From NCBI RefSeq assembly GCF_024584515.1, contig NZ_CP102173.1:1736001-1800000 (forward strand): 64,000 nucleotides of DNA, written 5' to 3'. The notes under the pieces are model-generated. The model saw only the letters and a program-made list of their open reading frames with translations, did no database searches and had not been told where the DNA came from. A program made the position numbers and the translations under genes. This document shows, one piece after another, positions 34,959-42,655 of this stretch (within the stretch, counting starts at the first letter, position 1; each line of letters starts with the position of its first letter). The stretch comes from Aeromicrobium wangtongii (GTDB lineage: Bacteria > Actinomycetota > Actinomycetes > Propionibacteriales > Nocardioidaceae).

Positions 34959-36062
34959 TCAGGAAGCCACGCCTGGTGACAACGCCGGCCCACTCAAGGA
35001 ACTGACCGACTGGTCGGCGGGCTGCTCTGCTGCCGCGTACGGGCCCAGCTGTCTAGCGTTGTGGAGAAGGCGCCGGACCATGAGGGCGGATGACAGTCGA
35101 AGGTGACCTGCCACTTCACGAAGCGACCAGCCCAACATCCTCTCCGCATGGGAGATGCGCTCCTGAAGCGTCGAGTGGTGGACCGTTAGTCCGGCAGCTG
35201 CTGCGCGGAGACTGCCGTGACACGCGAACGCTTCCAACGTTGCAAGCATCCACGGGGCCGTCGCGGCGGCAGCTTCGAGAGCGGCGATGTCTGGCATTGA
35301 TGGGGGAGTGTCACCGATGGATCGGGCGAGCAGGATCAGGGAACCGAGCTCGTCGGCGTGAACCAGGCGAGGGCCGGGATCTGCCGCCGTGCCCTCCGCC
35401 GTGAAGCAGGCTGCCATCCGGGCTAGCTCGACGGTCTGTGGGAGATCGAGAGCCCTGACTGCTGGGCCGAAACCTCCACGTTGAGTGTCTCGGTCCGCTG
35501 GCCGCGGGTGCCAGCCGAGCGGCGCAGCAGCAGGGTGCATAACGTTCAGGTCATCGTCATAGGACGCAAAAACGTTGCACAGGGTCTCGGTGCCGATACC
35601 CAGCTGGTGGGCCGCTGCGGCTCGATCCTGCTGCGAGTACGTGGCGTCGAGCAAGACCTCGACGAGCGCCGGATCTTCGCGCTTCGGTCCCGTGCGACTA
35701 CGCGTGCGATCCAAAACCGCACGTGCCGCGAGCGCACCTCTTTCCAGGACGATCATCTGCACCGGAGGTGCGGGCGTTGGTACGGCAAGCCACATCATGA
35801 CGCCCTCAGTGACGGTCACTTTCAGCCAGTCGTCATCGGGCGATTCGTAGGGGACTCGAGCGCCGTCGGGCTGGATCAGAATCCGCGATCCACGCTCGAC
35901 ATCTTCCAGACCAGCGCGATGATTCGAGAGGGTCGCCGCGCCTCGCACAACGCTTTCGAGCCCCGCGCGGTTCTCGACCAAAGCGTCGAAGTAGGAAATG
36001 ACGCGGAGTGCGGCGCCGGCATCGGGGTCTAACGCTTCGAGGCGGCCAGCGAGGATGAGCAT
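34959..36062 (-). CDS. PucR/CdaR-type transcriptional regulator
   Basis: A 367-residue protein whose C-terminal 70 residues form a PucR/CdaR-type helix-turn-helix (ACHGSLRAAAAGLTVHHSTL, then RISHAERMLGWSL and LMVRRLL). The N-terminal part shows no clear catalytic motif and is probably a sensor domain. It diverges from HSL hydrolase 3 across site C. PucR-type regulators usually activate catabolic genes next to them, so this is a strong candidate for the protein that binds the tandem dyads, together with the GAF-LuxR protein. Confidence 0.8.
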   Translation of the reverse strand: MLILAGRLEALDPDAGAALRVISYFDALVENRAGLESVVRGAATLSNHRAGLEDVERGSRILIQPDGARVPYESPDDDWLKVTVTEGVMMWLAVPTPAPPVQMIVLERGALAARAVLDRTRSRTGPKREDPALVEVLLDATYSQQDRAAAAHQLGIGTETLCNVFASYDDDLNVMHPAAAPLGWHPRPADRDTQRGGFGPAVRALDLPQTVELARMAACFTAEGTAADPGPRLVHADELGSLILLARSIGDTPPSMPDIAALEAAAATAPWMLATLEAFACHGSLRAAAAGLTVHHSTLQERISHAERMLGWSLREVAGHLRLSSALMVRRLLHNARQLGPYAAAEQPADQSVSSLSGPALSPGVAS

Positions 36063-36155
36063 CGCACCATCTTAGTGTGACCTCAGTCATGCTCCGGCCT
36101 TCGCCCCAACCTTTCCGACAGCCGATCGAGGAATTGTTCGACCCGAGAGCACTCC

Positions 36156-36190
36156 CCGCCGCGTGGCGGGTAAGTGCCGCCGTCGGGCGG
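36156..36190 (+). promoter_or_regulatory. Tandem-dyad operator, site C
   Basis: CCGCC-gcgt-GGCGG (36156-36169) and CCGCC-gtcg-GGCGG (36177-36190), starts 21 bp apart. It lies 75 bases before ATG 36266 of HSL hydrolase 3 and about 95 bases from the divergent pucR-type start. Confidence 0.8.
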
Positions 36191-36265
36191 GTACTCGCGT
36201 CCGGCTGTGACCCGGATCATAGCCATGGACAAGTGGCTGTAACCGGAAGTGGGGCGGGACGAAGC

Positions 36266-37291
36266 ATGAGTGCCAAGGCAGACGAAGGCGAGCTGCGAAT
36301 GCCCTCAGTGGCGCGTGGAAATGCCGAGGTCGGTCCGCCGCCGCCATTCGACGCAGAGTGCGTTTCGGCTCTGACGATGGTTCTGGAGATGTATCCCGAG
36401 CCCGCGACCGCCGAAAAGCTCCCGCGCATGCGGCAGGCAGCCACCGACAGCGATCCGACTGATGAATCGTTGGAGTGTGGGGGTGCGTTCCGGGTCGAGG
36501 AACTGTCGGCACCCGGTCTCAACGGCGCCCCGGACGTTCCGGTGCTGATCTGCACCCCAACTGCCGCAACTCACCGCACGGCCGCCATCTATTACGTGCA
36601 CGGCGGCGGGATGGTGTGCGGAAATCTCCGCTCTGAGCTCGACTACATGATGGGCACCGCCGAGCGCGAGGGCCTAGCCATCGTCGCTGTCGGCTATCGG
36701 GTCGCACCCGAACACCCCGACCCGGCACCCGTGGAGGATTGCTACGCCGGGTTGCTGTGGTTGTTTGCGCAAGCCGAGCGCTTCAATATCGACGCGGAGC
36801 GCATCCTCATCGTAGGAATGAGTGCAGGCGGTGGACTTGCCGCCGGCGTGGCGTTGATGGCCCGCGACCGCAACGGTCCAAACCTGATCGGCCAGATGCT
36901 GCACAGCCCCATGCTGGACGAGCGTAATGACACCGTCTCGAGTCTTCAGTTCCAGGCTCACGGTTCCTGGACCCGCGAGTCGAACGAGTTCGGCTGGTCT
37001 GCTCTGCTCGGCGATCGGCGCCGAAGCGAGTACGTCTCTGCCTATGCGTCGCCGTCACGTGCGGAGACCCTTTCGGGTCTGCCGCCGACCTTCGTCGACG
37101 TCGGTTCCGCTGAGGTGTTCCGCGACGAGTCGGTGGACTACGCCAGCCGTCTCTGGGCTGCGGGAGGAATCGCGGAGCTGCACGTCTGGCCCGGCGGATA
37201 CCACGGCTACGAAGCATTCGCTCCGACCGCAGCGATTTCGCGAGGAGCGCTGGGAGCGCGAAGTGAGTGGCTTCACCGACTTCTGAACTAG
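36266..37291 (+). CDS. HSL-family (GDXG) alpha/beta hydrolase 3
   Basis: A 341-residue esterase: HGGG at 112-115, YRVAPEHPDPAP, nucleophile GMSAGGG with Ser186, acid in VDVGSAEVFRDES and His in GGYHGYE. The open frame extends 63 codons further upstream, but that part contains the operator (site C) and has no paralogue similarity; ATG 36266 aligns with the N-termini of the other three copies. It is followed after 99 bases by an MFS gene and then hydrolase 4. Confidence 0.92.
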   Translation: MSAKADEGELRMPSVARGNAEVGPPPPFDAECVSALTMVLEMYPEPATAEKLPRMRQAATDSDPTDESLECGGAFRVEELSAPGLNGAPDVPVLICTPTAATHRTAAIYYVHGGGMVCGNLRSELDYMMGTAEREGLAIVAVGYRVAPEHPDPAPVEDCYAGLLWLFAQAERFNIDAERILIVGMSAGGGLAAGVALMARDRNGPNLIGQMLHSPMLDERNDTVSSLQFQAHGSWTRESNEFGWSALLGDRRRSEYVSAYASPSRAETLSGLPPTFVDVGSAEVFRDESVDYASRLWAAGGIAELHVWPGGYHGYEAFAPTAAISRGALGARSEWLHRLLN

Positions 37292-37390
37292 CAACCTGCC
37301 AGGTGCACATATTGCGCCTGACGTCGAGCAGTACAACCCATGCCCGGGGCACGGGCACTTTCAAGATGTGAAAAATCAGTTGGAGGAATG

Positions 37391-38830
37391 ATGACCGCAC
37401 AACAGGTTCCATCAGGGGCCGAAGCAAGTGCTGAAGCAAGCGTAGGAACGAAGTACGTGGTGATGACGGTGTCCGCCACGCTGGGCGTGCTTTCCGGGCT
37501 TCTATCGGTCATCCTCATCCCACTTCTGCCTGCCTTGCAGACCGAGTTCAAGCTGACGGCCAGCGAAGTCAGCTGGCTCTTCACGCTTCCCATCCTTGTT
37601 GCCGGCGGCTCGTCCCTCGTCGTTCCCCGATTGGCGGATCTCATCGGCGATCGCCGCGCGAACGTGGTGACGATGAGTTTCCTCACCGTCGGTTGCTTGA
37701 TTGCTGGGTTGTTCAAGTCGTTCCCCATGCTCCTGGTCGCTATGTTCTTCATCGGCATCGGCTCGACGGTGTACTTCCTTGGTTTCGCGCTGCTGCGCAG
37801 GCATCTGCCGGGTGACAATGCCATCAGAACCGCCGCAGCGATCGTCACTATTGCGACTGGTACCGGCATGACCGCAGGACTCGTGCTTGGCGGTCTACTC
37901 ACCGAGAAGGTCGACGTCTCGGTCAGCACCATGTACCTCATTCTCGGAGTGTGCGCGGCGCTTGCGACGGTGGCTGCCCACGTCGTGATCCCGCCCGACG
38001 AGGGCACGTCCGAGGGATCTCTCGGAATTGCGAGCGTTGCGCTCGGCGTCACCTGGATTGGTGCACTCCTGTTTGGGATGGCGCAAGGCCAGTCGTGGGG
38101 TTGGACGGATTGGCGCGTCCTTTCACTGGTCATCGGCGGTCTTGTTCTGGCCGTCATCTGGGTCAGGATCGAACGCCAGTCCGCAACGCCCATCTTCGAT
38201 GTCGAGACTCTGCAGAACCCCGACATGCGCCGCGCGATGCTTGGTCTTCTCGGATTCGGGCTGGCGAACGTCCCGTTGATGCTCGTCACCCCCTACGTCG
38301 CACAGCTGCCCAAGGACATGGGCGGGCTGGGTTTGACCGCTCTGGGCACAGGGCTGCTGCTCGTCCCGTGGAGCATCGCGTACTTGATCGGCGGCGCAGC
38401 GGTTGGTCTCATCAAGGTCGGCCCCTATGCGCTGGCCGTGACTGGATTCATCGTCATGGCTCTCTCGTTCACCTCCATGGCTCTGTTTCATGGCTCCATC
38501 TGGCAACTGGTCACCGGAGTAGCTGTCTATGGTTTCGCGAGTGCTGTGGCTTCGGCTTCCTGCTACGCAATCGGTCAGGGCGCGGTGCCGGAGCGGCTTG
38601 CTGGAATGGCGACGACGATGCTCGGTACCACCCAGGTCGTCGCGAGCTCCATTGCGGGCCCGATCATCGGCGTAATTCTCGCGGCACGCGACGTGCCCGG
38701 GATTCCCGGAGTTCCGGCATCCAGCCAATTCACGATCGCGTACCTGATTGCAGCTGCGCTTTCTGTCGCCGCCGCGGTGGCCTGCATGAAGCGGAGCCCT
38801 GTCCGGCAGTCGGCCGGTCGCACCGTCTGA
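37391..38830 (+). CDS. MFS transporter, DHA2-like
   Basis: A 479-residue transporter with about 14 hydrophobic segments. VPRLADLIGDRRANVVTMSF is a variant motif A after TM2, and PSWLFTLPI-type segments fit the sugar/drug MFS fold. GGAGGA immediately precedes two consecutive ATGs; 37391 gives the better spacing. It sits between esterases 3 and 4 in the same direction, so uptake of the island substrate is a plausible job. Unlike the other MFS gene it has no tetR partner. Confidence 0.9.
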   Translation: MTAQQVPSGAEASAEASVGTKYVVMTVSATLGVLSGLLSVILIPLLPALQTEFKLTASEVSWLFTLPILVAGGSSLVVPRLADLIGDRRANVVTMSFLTVGCLIAGLFKSFPMLLVAMFFIGIGSTVYFLGFALLRRHLPGDNAIRTAAAIVTIATGTGMTAGLVLGGLLTEKVDVSVSTMYLILGVCAALATVAAHVVIPPDEGTSEGSLGIASVALGVTWIGALLFGMAQGQSWGWTDWRVLSLVIGGLVLAVIWVRIERQSATPIFDVETLQNPDMRRAMLGLLGFGLANVPLMLVTPYVAQLPKDMGGLGLTALGTGLLLVPWSIAYLIGGAAVGLIKVGPYALAVTGFIVMALSFTSMALFHGSIWQLVTGVAVYGFASAVASASCYAIGQGAVPERLAGMATTMLGTTQVVASSIAGPIIGVILAARDVPGIPGVPASSQFTIAYLIAAALSVAAAVACMKRSPVRQSAGRTV

Positions 38831-38845
38831 TGCGTTGACCGGGTG

Positions 38846-38876
38846 GGTGTCGGCGGGTTTCGAACCCGCCCACACC
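38846..38876 (+). terminator. Hairpin terminator after MFS
   Basis: GGCGGGTT (38852-38859) and AACCCGCC (38863-38870) form a perfect 8-bp stem with a 3-base loop, extended by GGTGT (38846-38850)/ACACC (38872-38876). No U-tract follows. It may separate hydrolase 4 from the upstream transcript. Confidence 0.6.
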
Positions 38877-38926
38877 CTCCCCGGTCCCTTCCTAAAAGCC
38901 GAGCAGAATGTGACTTAGGAGTTCGT

Positions 38927-39940
38927 ATGAATAGCCACGGAACAAGGACGCTCGACGAGCCGAGCGCAGGCGCGAAGTTCCCGCCTCCGCCTCCGTTCGA
39001 TGCGGAGTCCGCTGTCGTTCTCCCGGATGTCATCGAGGCATGGCCCCAGCCGATGGGGCCAGAGGGAATTCCCGCCTTGAGAGTCATGATGGAGAGCTTC
39101 GATGCGACGAATGAGATTCTCGAACGTAACGGTGACTACCGTGTCGAGGAGCGCCTTGCGCCCGGTCTGAATGGCGATCCAGACATCCCACTCATCCTTT
39201 GTATCCCGACAGCGGCCACCGGTCCCGTCCCGGTTCTCTACAACATGCATGGCGGTGGTCAGGTCTCAGGCACTCATCGGAATGGACTGAGCGCCTCACT
39301 TGATCTCGCTGCGCCGCACGGGCTTGCTGTCGTGTCGGTGGACTACCGTCTGGCGCCTGAACATCCTGACCCGGCACCAGTGAACGACTCGTATGCGGGC
39401 CTCCTGTGGTTGTCGAAGCATGCGGACGAATTCGGCCTCGACGCAGATCGAATCGTCGTGTTCGGCTCCAGTGGCGGGGGCGGTTTGGCCGCAGGAATTA
39501 CCCTGATGAGCCGGGATCGTGGCGGACCGGTGATTCTGGCCCAGATGCTCCAGTGCCCCATGTTGGACGATCGGCTGTCGACGATATCCAGCCATCAGCT
39601 GACAGAAGCTGGCAACCTCACTCGCGGCTCGGTGGAGACCTGCTGGAACGCTCTCGTCGGTAGCGCGAGAGGTAGCGAGAACGTTTCGCCGTACGCCGCT
39701 CCCGCACGCGTTGCTGATCTCTCCGGTCTGCCACCCACATACATCGACGTCGGCTCGGCTGACCCTTTGCGCGATGAGTCGGTCGCCTACGCCAGCACGA
39801 TCTGGCAATCGGGCGGTATCGCCGAGCTGCACGTGTGGCCCGGGATGTATCACGGATCTGAATTCGAGATACCGACGGCTGCGCTCTCAATTGCCGCGAT
39901 CAATGCTCGCGAGAACTGGCTGCGCAGGATCCTGAATTGA
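38927..39940 (+). CDS. HSL-family (GDXG) alpha/beta hydrolase 4
   Basis: A 337-residue esterase with HGGG at 108-111, YRLAPEHPDPAP, nucleophile GSSGG with Ser182 (glycine in place of the usual alanine), acid in IDVGSADPLRDES and His in PGMYHGSE. It is the most diverged of the four paralogues. ATG 38927 has AGGAG five bases upstream; the longer open frame lacks homology. It is the last cargo gene before attR. Confidence 0.92.
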   Translation: MNSHGTRTLDEPSAGAKFPPPPPFDAESAVVLPDVIEAWPQPMGPEGIPALRVMMESFDATNEILERNGDYRVEERLAPGLNGDPDIPLILCIPTAATGPVPVLYNMHGGGQVSGTHRNGLSASLDLAAPHGLAVVSVDYRLAPEHPDPAPVNDSYAGLLWLSKHADEFGLDADRIVVFGSSGGGGLAAGITLMSRDRGGPVILAQMLQCPMLDDRLSTISSHQLTEAGNLTRGSVETCWNALVGSARGSENVSPYAAPARVADLSGLPPTYIDVGSADPLRDESVAYASTIWQSGGIAELHVWPGMYHGSEFEIPTAALSIAAINARENWLRRILN

Positions 39941-40015
39941 CCGCCAGGCACCGGACTGTCGCAGCGTCAAGCTGATATGAGTGGGCTACGGCAGCCTGTT
40001 GGGTATGGCTTGTGA

Positions 40016-40186
40016 TTGTGTAGCCCTCAGACGTCCGCGCACGCGGCGGACGAGCTCGACGAGCTCGCCAATCGCGCTGAGGATCTCGGAGCTATGCCGG
40101 ACGGGGCTCCTCGTCGCCGACGAGAAGTGTACGAGGATGTCAGCCTTCTCCACGGCGGTCTACGGCAAGTTGAACCCTATGATTAG
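40016..40186 (+). pseudogene. Short coding remnant next to attR, possibly an integrase C-terminus
   Basis: Between TGA 40013-40015 and TAG 40184-40186 runs a 56-codon frame rich in G/C-ending codons (HAADELDELANRAEDLGA, then RRREVYEDVSLLHGG). It ends eight bases before the attR core. The acidic D-L-D-x-L-A-x-R-x-E pattern recalls the C-termini of actinobacterial tyrosine integrases, and its position beside the att core would fit, but the piece is too short to be sure. The start (TTG 40016) is nominal. Confidence 0.3.
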
Positions 40187-40193
40187 TGACCGT

Positions 40194-40209
40194 GTCCCCC
40201 CTCGGACAC
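40194..40209 (+). repeat. Right attachment site (attR)
   Basis: GTCCCCCCTCGGACAC is identical to 20671-20686 in the tRNA-Leu gene and in the same orientation. Flanking bases differ on both sides, so the repeat is exactly 16 bp. Confidence 0.85.
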
Positions 40210-40216
40210 CCAAGAA

Positions 40217-40257
40217 AAAGTGGCTCTGAACTGCGGAAACGCGGTCGGGGCCACTTT
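40217..40257 (+). terminator. Displaced original terminator of tRNA-Leu
   Basis: AAAGTGGC (40217-40224) pairs with GCCACTTT (40250-40257), followed by a T-rich run. Its place, eight bases past the attR core, mirrors the terminator position expected for the tRNA gene before insertion. Confidence 0.65.
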
Positions 40258-40381
40258 GCATTTTCCTCTGTCCGCCTCCTACGGCGAAGAGGGCTCGTTC
40301 CGCTCGGGCGCCGACATCACGAGCCCCGAGTTGCTGGCTCGAGTGAGCGGCTGTCGGCCAGTCTGGCTCGGGCCTGCTTGG

Positions 40382-40936
40382 CTACTCGTCGCCCTTGATA
40401 AAGCTGCAGTCGACTGATCCGGCGCGCTCTTCGGCGGCCACGATGATGCCGTCGCGGCGGATCTCGCACGAGATCACCGTGGTGCGGGTCGACGTCTTCA
40501 CTCCGATTCCGATGACCGTCGCGTTCGACTCGAAAGTGATGGTGTCGCCCGAGTCCCACGCCGCGCTCATGCGATCGGCGCCTTTCCTGACGACCACGTT
40601 GACGGTTTCCGGCGAGTCGACCGTGAGCGTGTAGGTCGCGGACGGGGCCAGGGGTCCCGTGAGGAGGAGCACCGCGGCGATGGTGGCGGCGGGAGCGATC
40701 ATGGCCAGCACGGACATCACGAATGCGATGACGCGGCCGGGGCGAGCGCCCGGGAATCCTCGCCCCCTGATCGCGAGAACGAGCGCGACCGCACCGAGTA
40801 CCACGGGCACGATCAGCACGGCCATGCGCGACCAAGACAGGAGCATCCCCATCGCGAAAAACGCGAGAGCGGCAACCGAGAGCCGCACACTCGCCACACG
40901 CAGCCCCGACACCGCGAGCATTGGACCTTCGAGCAT
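40382..40936 (-). CDS. Small membrane protein with extracytoplasmic domain
   Basis: A 184-residue protein with hydrophobic helices at about residues 20-60 (VAALAFFAMGMLLSW, VLIVPVVLGAVALVLAI) and 68-95, then a soluble C-terminal domain of about 90 residues (TYTLTVDSPETVNVVV ... VDCSFIKGDE). The layout is like MmpS-type or DUF4190-linked envelope proteins, but no family is firmly recognised. It lies just outside the island on the right side. Confidence 0.75.
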   Translation of the reverse strand: MLEGPMLAVSGLRVASVRLSVAALAFFAMGMLLSWSRMAVLIVPVVLGAVALVLAIRGRGFPGARPGRVIAFVMSVLAMIAPAATIAAVLLLTGPLAPSATYTLTVDSPETVNVVVRKGADRMSAAWDSGDTITFESNATVIGIGVKTSTRTTVISCEIRRDGIIVAAEERAGSVDCSFIKGDE

Positions 40937-41422
40937 CGGCTTCCCCCGTTAGAGACGCGACGAGCATAGGCGAGTCATGCACATCGACCCGCGGGGGTCT
41001 CTGTCCTGTGGGCGACGAGCGGCCACAGCGTCCAGCTGCCCAACCAAGGGGCTGGGGCGATCAATGTGGCTGATCGGCTCAGCGCGGGCGATCGCGCGGC
41101 GGTGGACGGAATCGGGTCCGTCGACCTCATTGGCCCGGCCGATGAGGCGCTCGCCACGGCGGGCGCGGCGACCGCGATGCCAGAGATCTCACCGTCGCCT
41201 CCTGCAATTTCAGGGTCCCGTCCGAGGGGGCCAAGAGGGCACGTCGGGGTCAGTTCAAGGTTGAACGCGATGGCGGCAGGGGAGCGGTCGACACTCCGGA
41301 CGTGCATGTCGGTGCTGATGTCCAGCCGGGCGCCACCGGGCGCCCGCCTGAACCACTGTTTCGTCAGGTTGGCGTCAAGCGCACGGGGTAATACTGCTCG
41401 AACGCGTGGTCCGGAGGCCCTT
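40937..41422. other. Unassigned stretch upstream of the glycosyltransferase
   Basis: Both strands have open frames here. On the plus strand the glycosyltransferase frame is open back to 40970 and reads protein-like text without any start codon (VSVLWATSGHSVQLP, then DGIGSVDLIGPADEAL). On the minus strand 40975-41478 is open (167 residues) and equally unconvincing. No family is recognised. A decayed gene is the simplest reading. Confidence 0.3.
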
Positions 41423-42655
41423 ATGAAGACGATGTCCGATCGCGGCACAGCACGGGCAGCGTCGATCAGTTCCCCCAATGTGGTTTCTCCGTTCGGGGAG
41501 AGCCAGTCGCAGCGGAAGCCGCCTCGTGAGTTGCCGTCGGTGCATCTCTACACGCCGTCTGCTGACCCGTCCGGGATGGGCGTCCACATGCTCTGCTTGG
41601 CAGAGGAATACGCGCGGCAAGGGCGGCGTGTGACGCTGATGTACTGGGCCAATGCCAACGCGGAGCGCCTGTTTGCGCCAGCTGGGGAGAACGGTGTGCG
41701 GTTGGCTCGGATTCCGCATCCTCGTGATCCTCAGTTTGCTGCACGCATCGCCGATGACTTGCGTGACAACCCCAGCGACGTCTTTCATCTGCACGTAGGC
41801 ACTGGGCGCGAGAACTGGGACGGTGCCCGGGCGGCCTCGTTGAGCGGAGTGCCGGCGATCGTGCAGACGCTTCATCTGCCGTGGTTGATCCGCGATCATC
41901 GCAAGCGCGGCGCCGTGCATGCTTCGCTTGAGCCGGTGGACCGCGTCATCACGGTCTCCCGCTGGCAGCGCGCCAGCTACGAGAAGATGGGCGTCGCTCC
42001 ACAGCGCATGGTGACCGTGCCGAACGGCGTCCACCCCCGTACTTGGGCGCCGGGCCGGTCCGCTGCCCGCCGCGAGCTCGGCCTCGGTCCCGATCAGCCA
42101 GTGGTGATCACTGTGGGACGGCTTACGGTGATGAAGGGTCATCGCTATCTGGTCGACGCGGTGCCGCTCCTCCTGCGGCGCTTTCCTGACCTGGTCGTCG
42201 TGATCGTCGGAGAGGGCCACTTGCGCAGTGCTCTGGAGGAACAAGCCGAGCGGCTTGGGGTGGCTCACGCGGTGCGGTTCGTCGGACACCGGGCCGACGC
42301 GCGAGGTCTGCTGGACGCGGCCGACGTGTTCGTGCTGCCGTCGCGCCACGAAGGCATGCCCCTCGCCGCACTCGAGGCCATGGACGCGGGCCTGCCCGTC
42401 GTGGGGACACGGGTCATCGGCACGTCCGAAGCGGTGGCCGACGGCATCTCCGGACGCCTCGTCCCGCCCGGACGTCCGGCAGCTCTTGCCGTGGCCCTCG
42501 ACGAGCTCCTCAGCGAGCCGGCGCTTCGTCGGCGGATGGCAGCAGCAGGTCGGCAGCGCTTTGAGGAACTGTTTACCGCGGATCGGATGGCACGGCGCAC
42601 AGCCGAGGTGTACGACGACGTGCTTGCTCGCTCCGCGGCAGCGGTGGCCCGCTGA
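41423..42655 (+). CDS. GT4-family glycosyltransferase
   Basis: A 410-residue GT-B fold enzyme. The N-terminal domain has DPSGMGVHMLCLAEEYARQG; the C-terminal nucleotide-sugar-binding domain has VITVGRLTVMKGHRYLVDA, RFVGHRADARGLLDAADVFVLPS and the E-x7-E motif RHEGMPLAALEAMDAGLPVV. ATG 41423 has GGAGG six bases upstream, so the long upstream open frame is excluded. Its TGA overlaps the ATG of the Gfo/Idh/MocA gene. The three-gene operon may make or attach a modified sugar (inference); acceptor and donor unknown. Confidence 0.9.
   Translation: MKTMSDRGTARAASISSPNVVSPFGESQSQRKPPRELPSVHLYTPSADPSGMGVHMLCLAEEYARQGRRVTLMYWANANAERLFAPAGENGVRLARIPHPRDPQFAARIADDLRDNPSDVFHLHVGTGRENWDGARAASLSGVPAIVQTLHLPWLIRDHRKRGAVHASLEPVDRVITVSRWQRASYEKMGVAPQRMVTVPNGVHPRTWAPGRSAARRELGLGPDQPVVITVGRLTVMKGHRYLVDAVPLLLRRFPDLVVVIVGEGHLRSALEEQAERLGVAHAVRFVGHRADARGLLDAADVFVLPSRHEGMPLAALEAMDAGLPVVGTRVIGTSEAVADGISGRLVPPGRPAALAVALDELLSEPALRRRMAAAGRQRFEELFTADRMARRTAEVYDDVLARSAAAVAR

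Larger units (their letters stand above)
20687..40209. mobile_element. Genomic island inserted at tRNA-Leu(GAG), with catabolic cargo
   Basis: The island is bounded by 16-bp direct repeats (attL in the tRNA, attR at 40194-40209). Both junctions are followed by a terminator-type hairpin, one supplied by the island (20698-20735), the other apparently the tRNA's original terminator now displaced (40217-40257). Cargo: TetR/MFS, MaoC, type B esterase, CocE hydrolase, CoA ligase, LuxR, two SDRs, adenylate kinase, PucR-type regulator, MFS and four HSL esterases. Codon use is visibly less G/C-biased than in the flanks. No complete integrase is seen, so the element is probably immobile now. Confidence 0.8.

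Noticed and set aside
37300-37320. Imperfect inverted repeat CAGGTGC...GCGCCTG upstream of the second MFS gene, considered as an operator
   Set aside because: One mismatch in a 7-base arm and no second copy; it can be chance.
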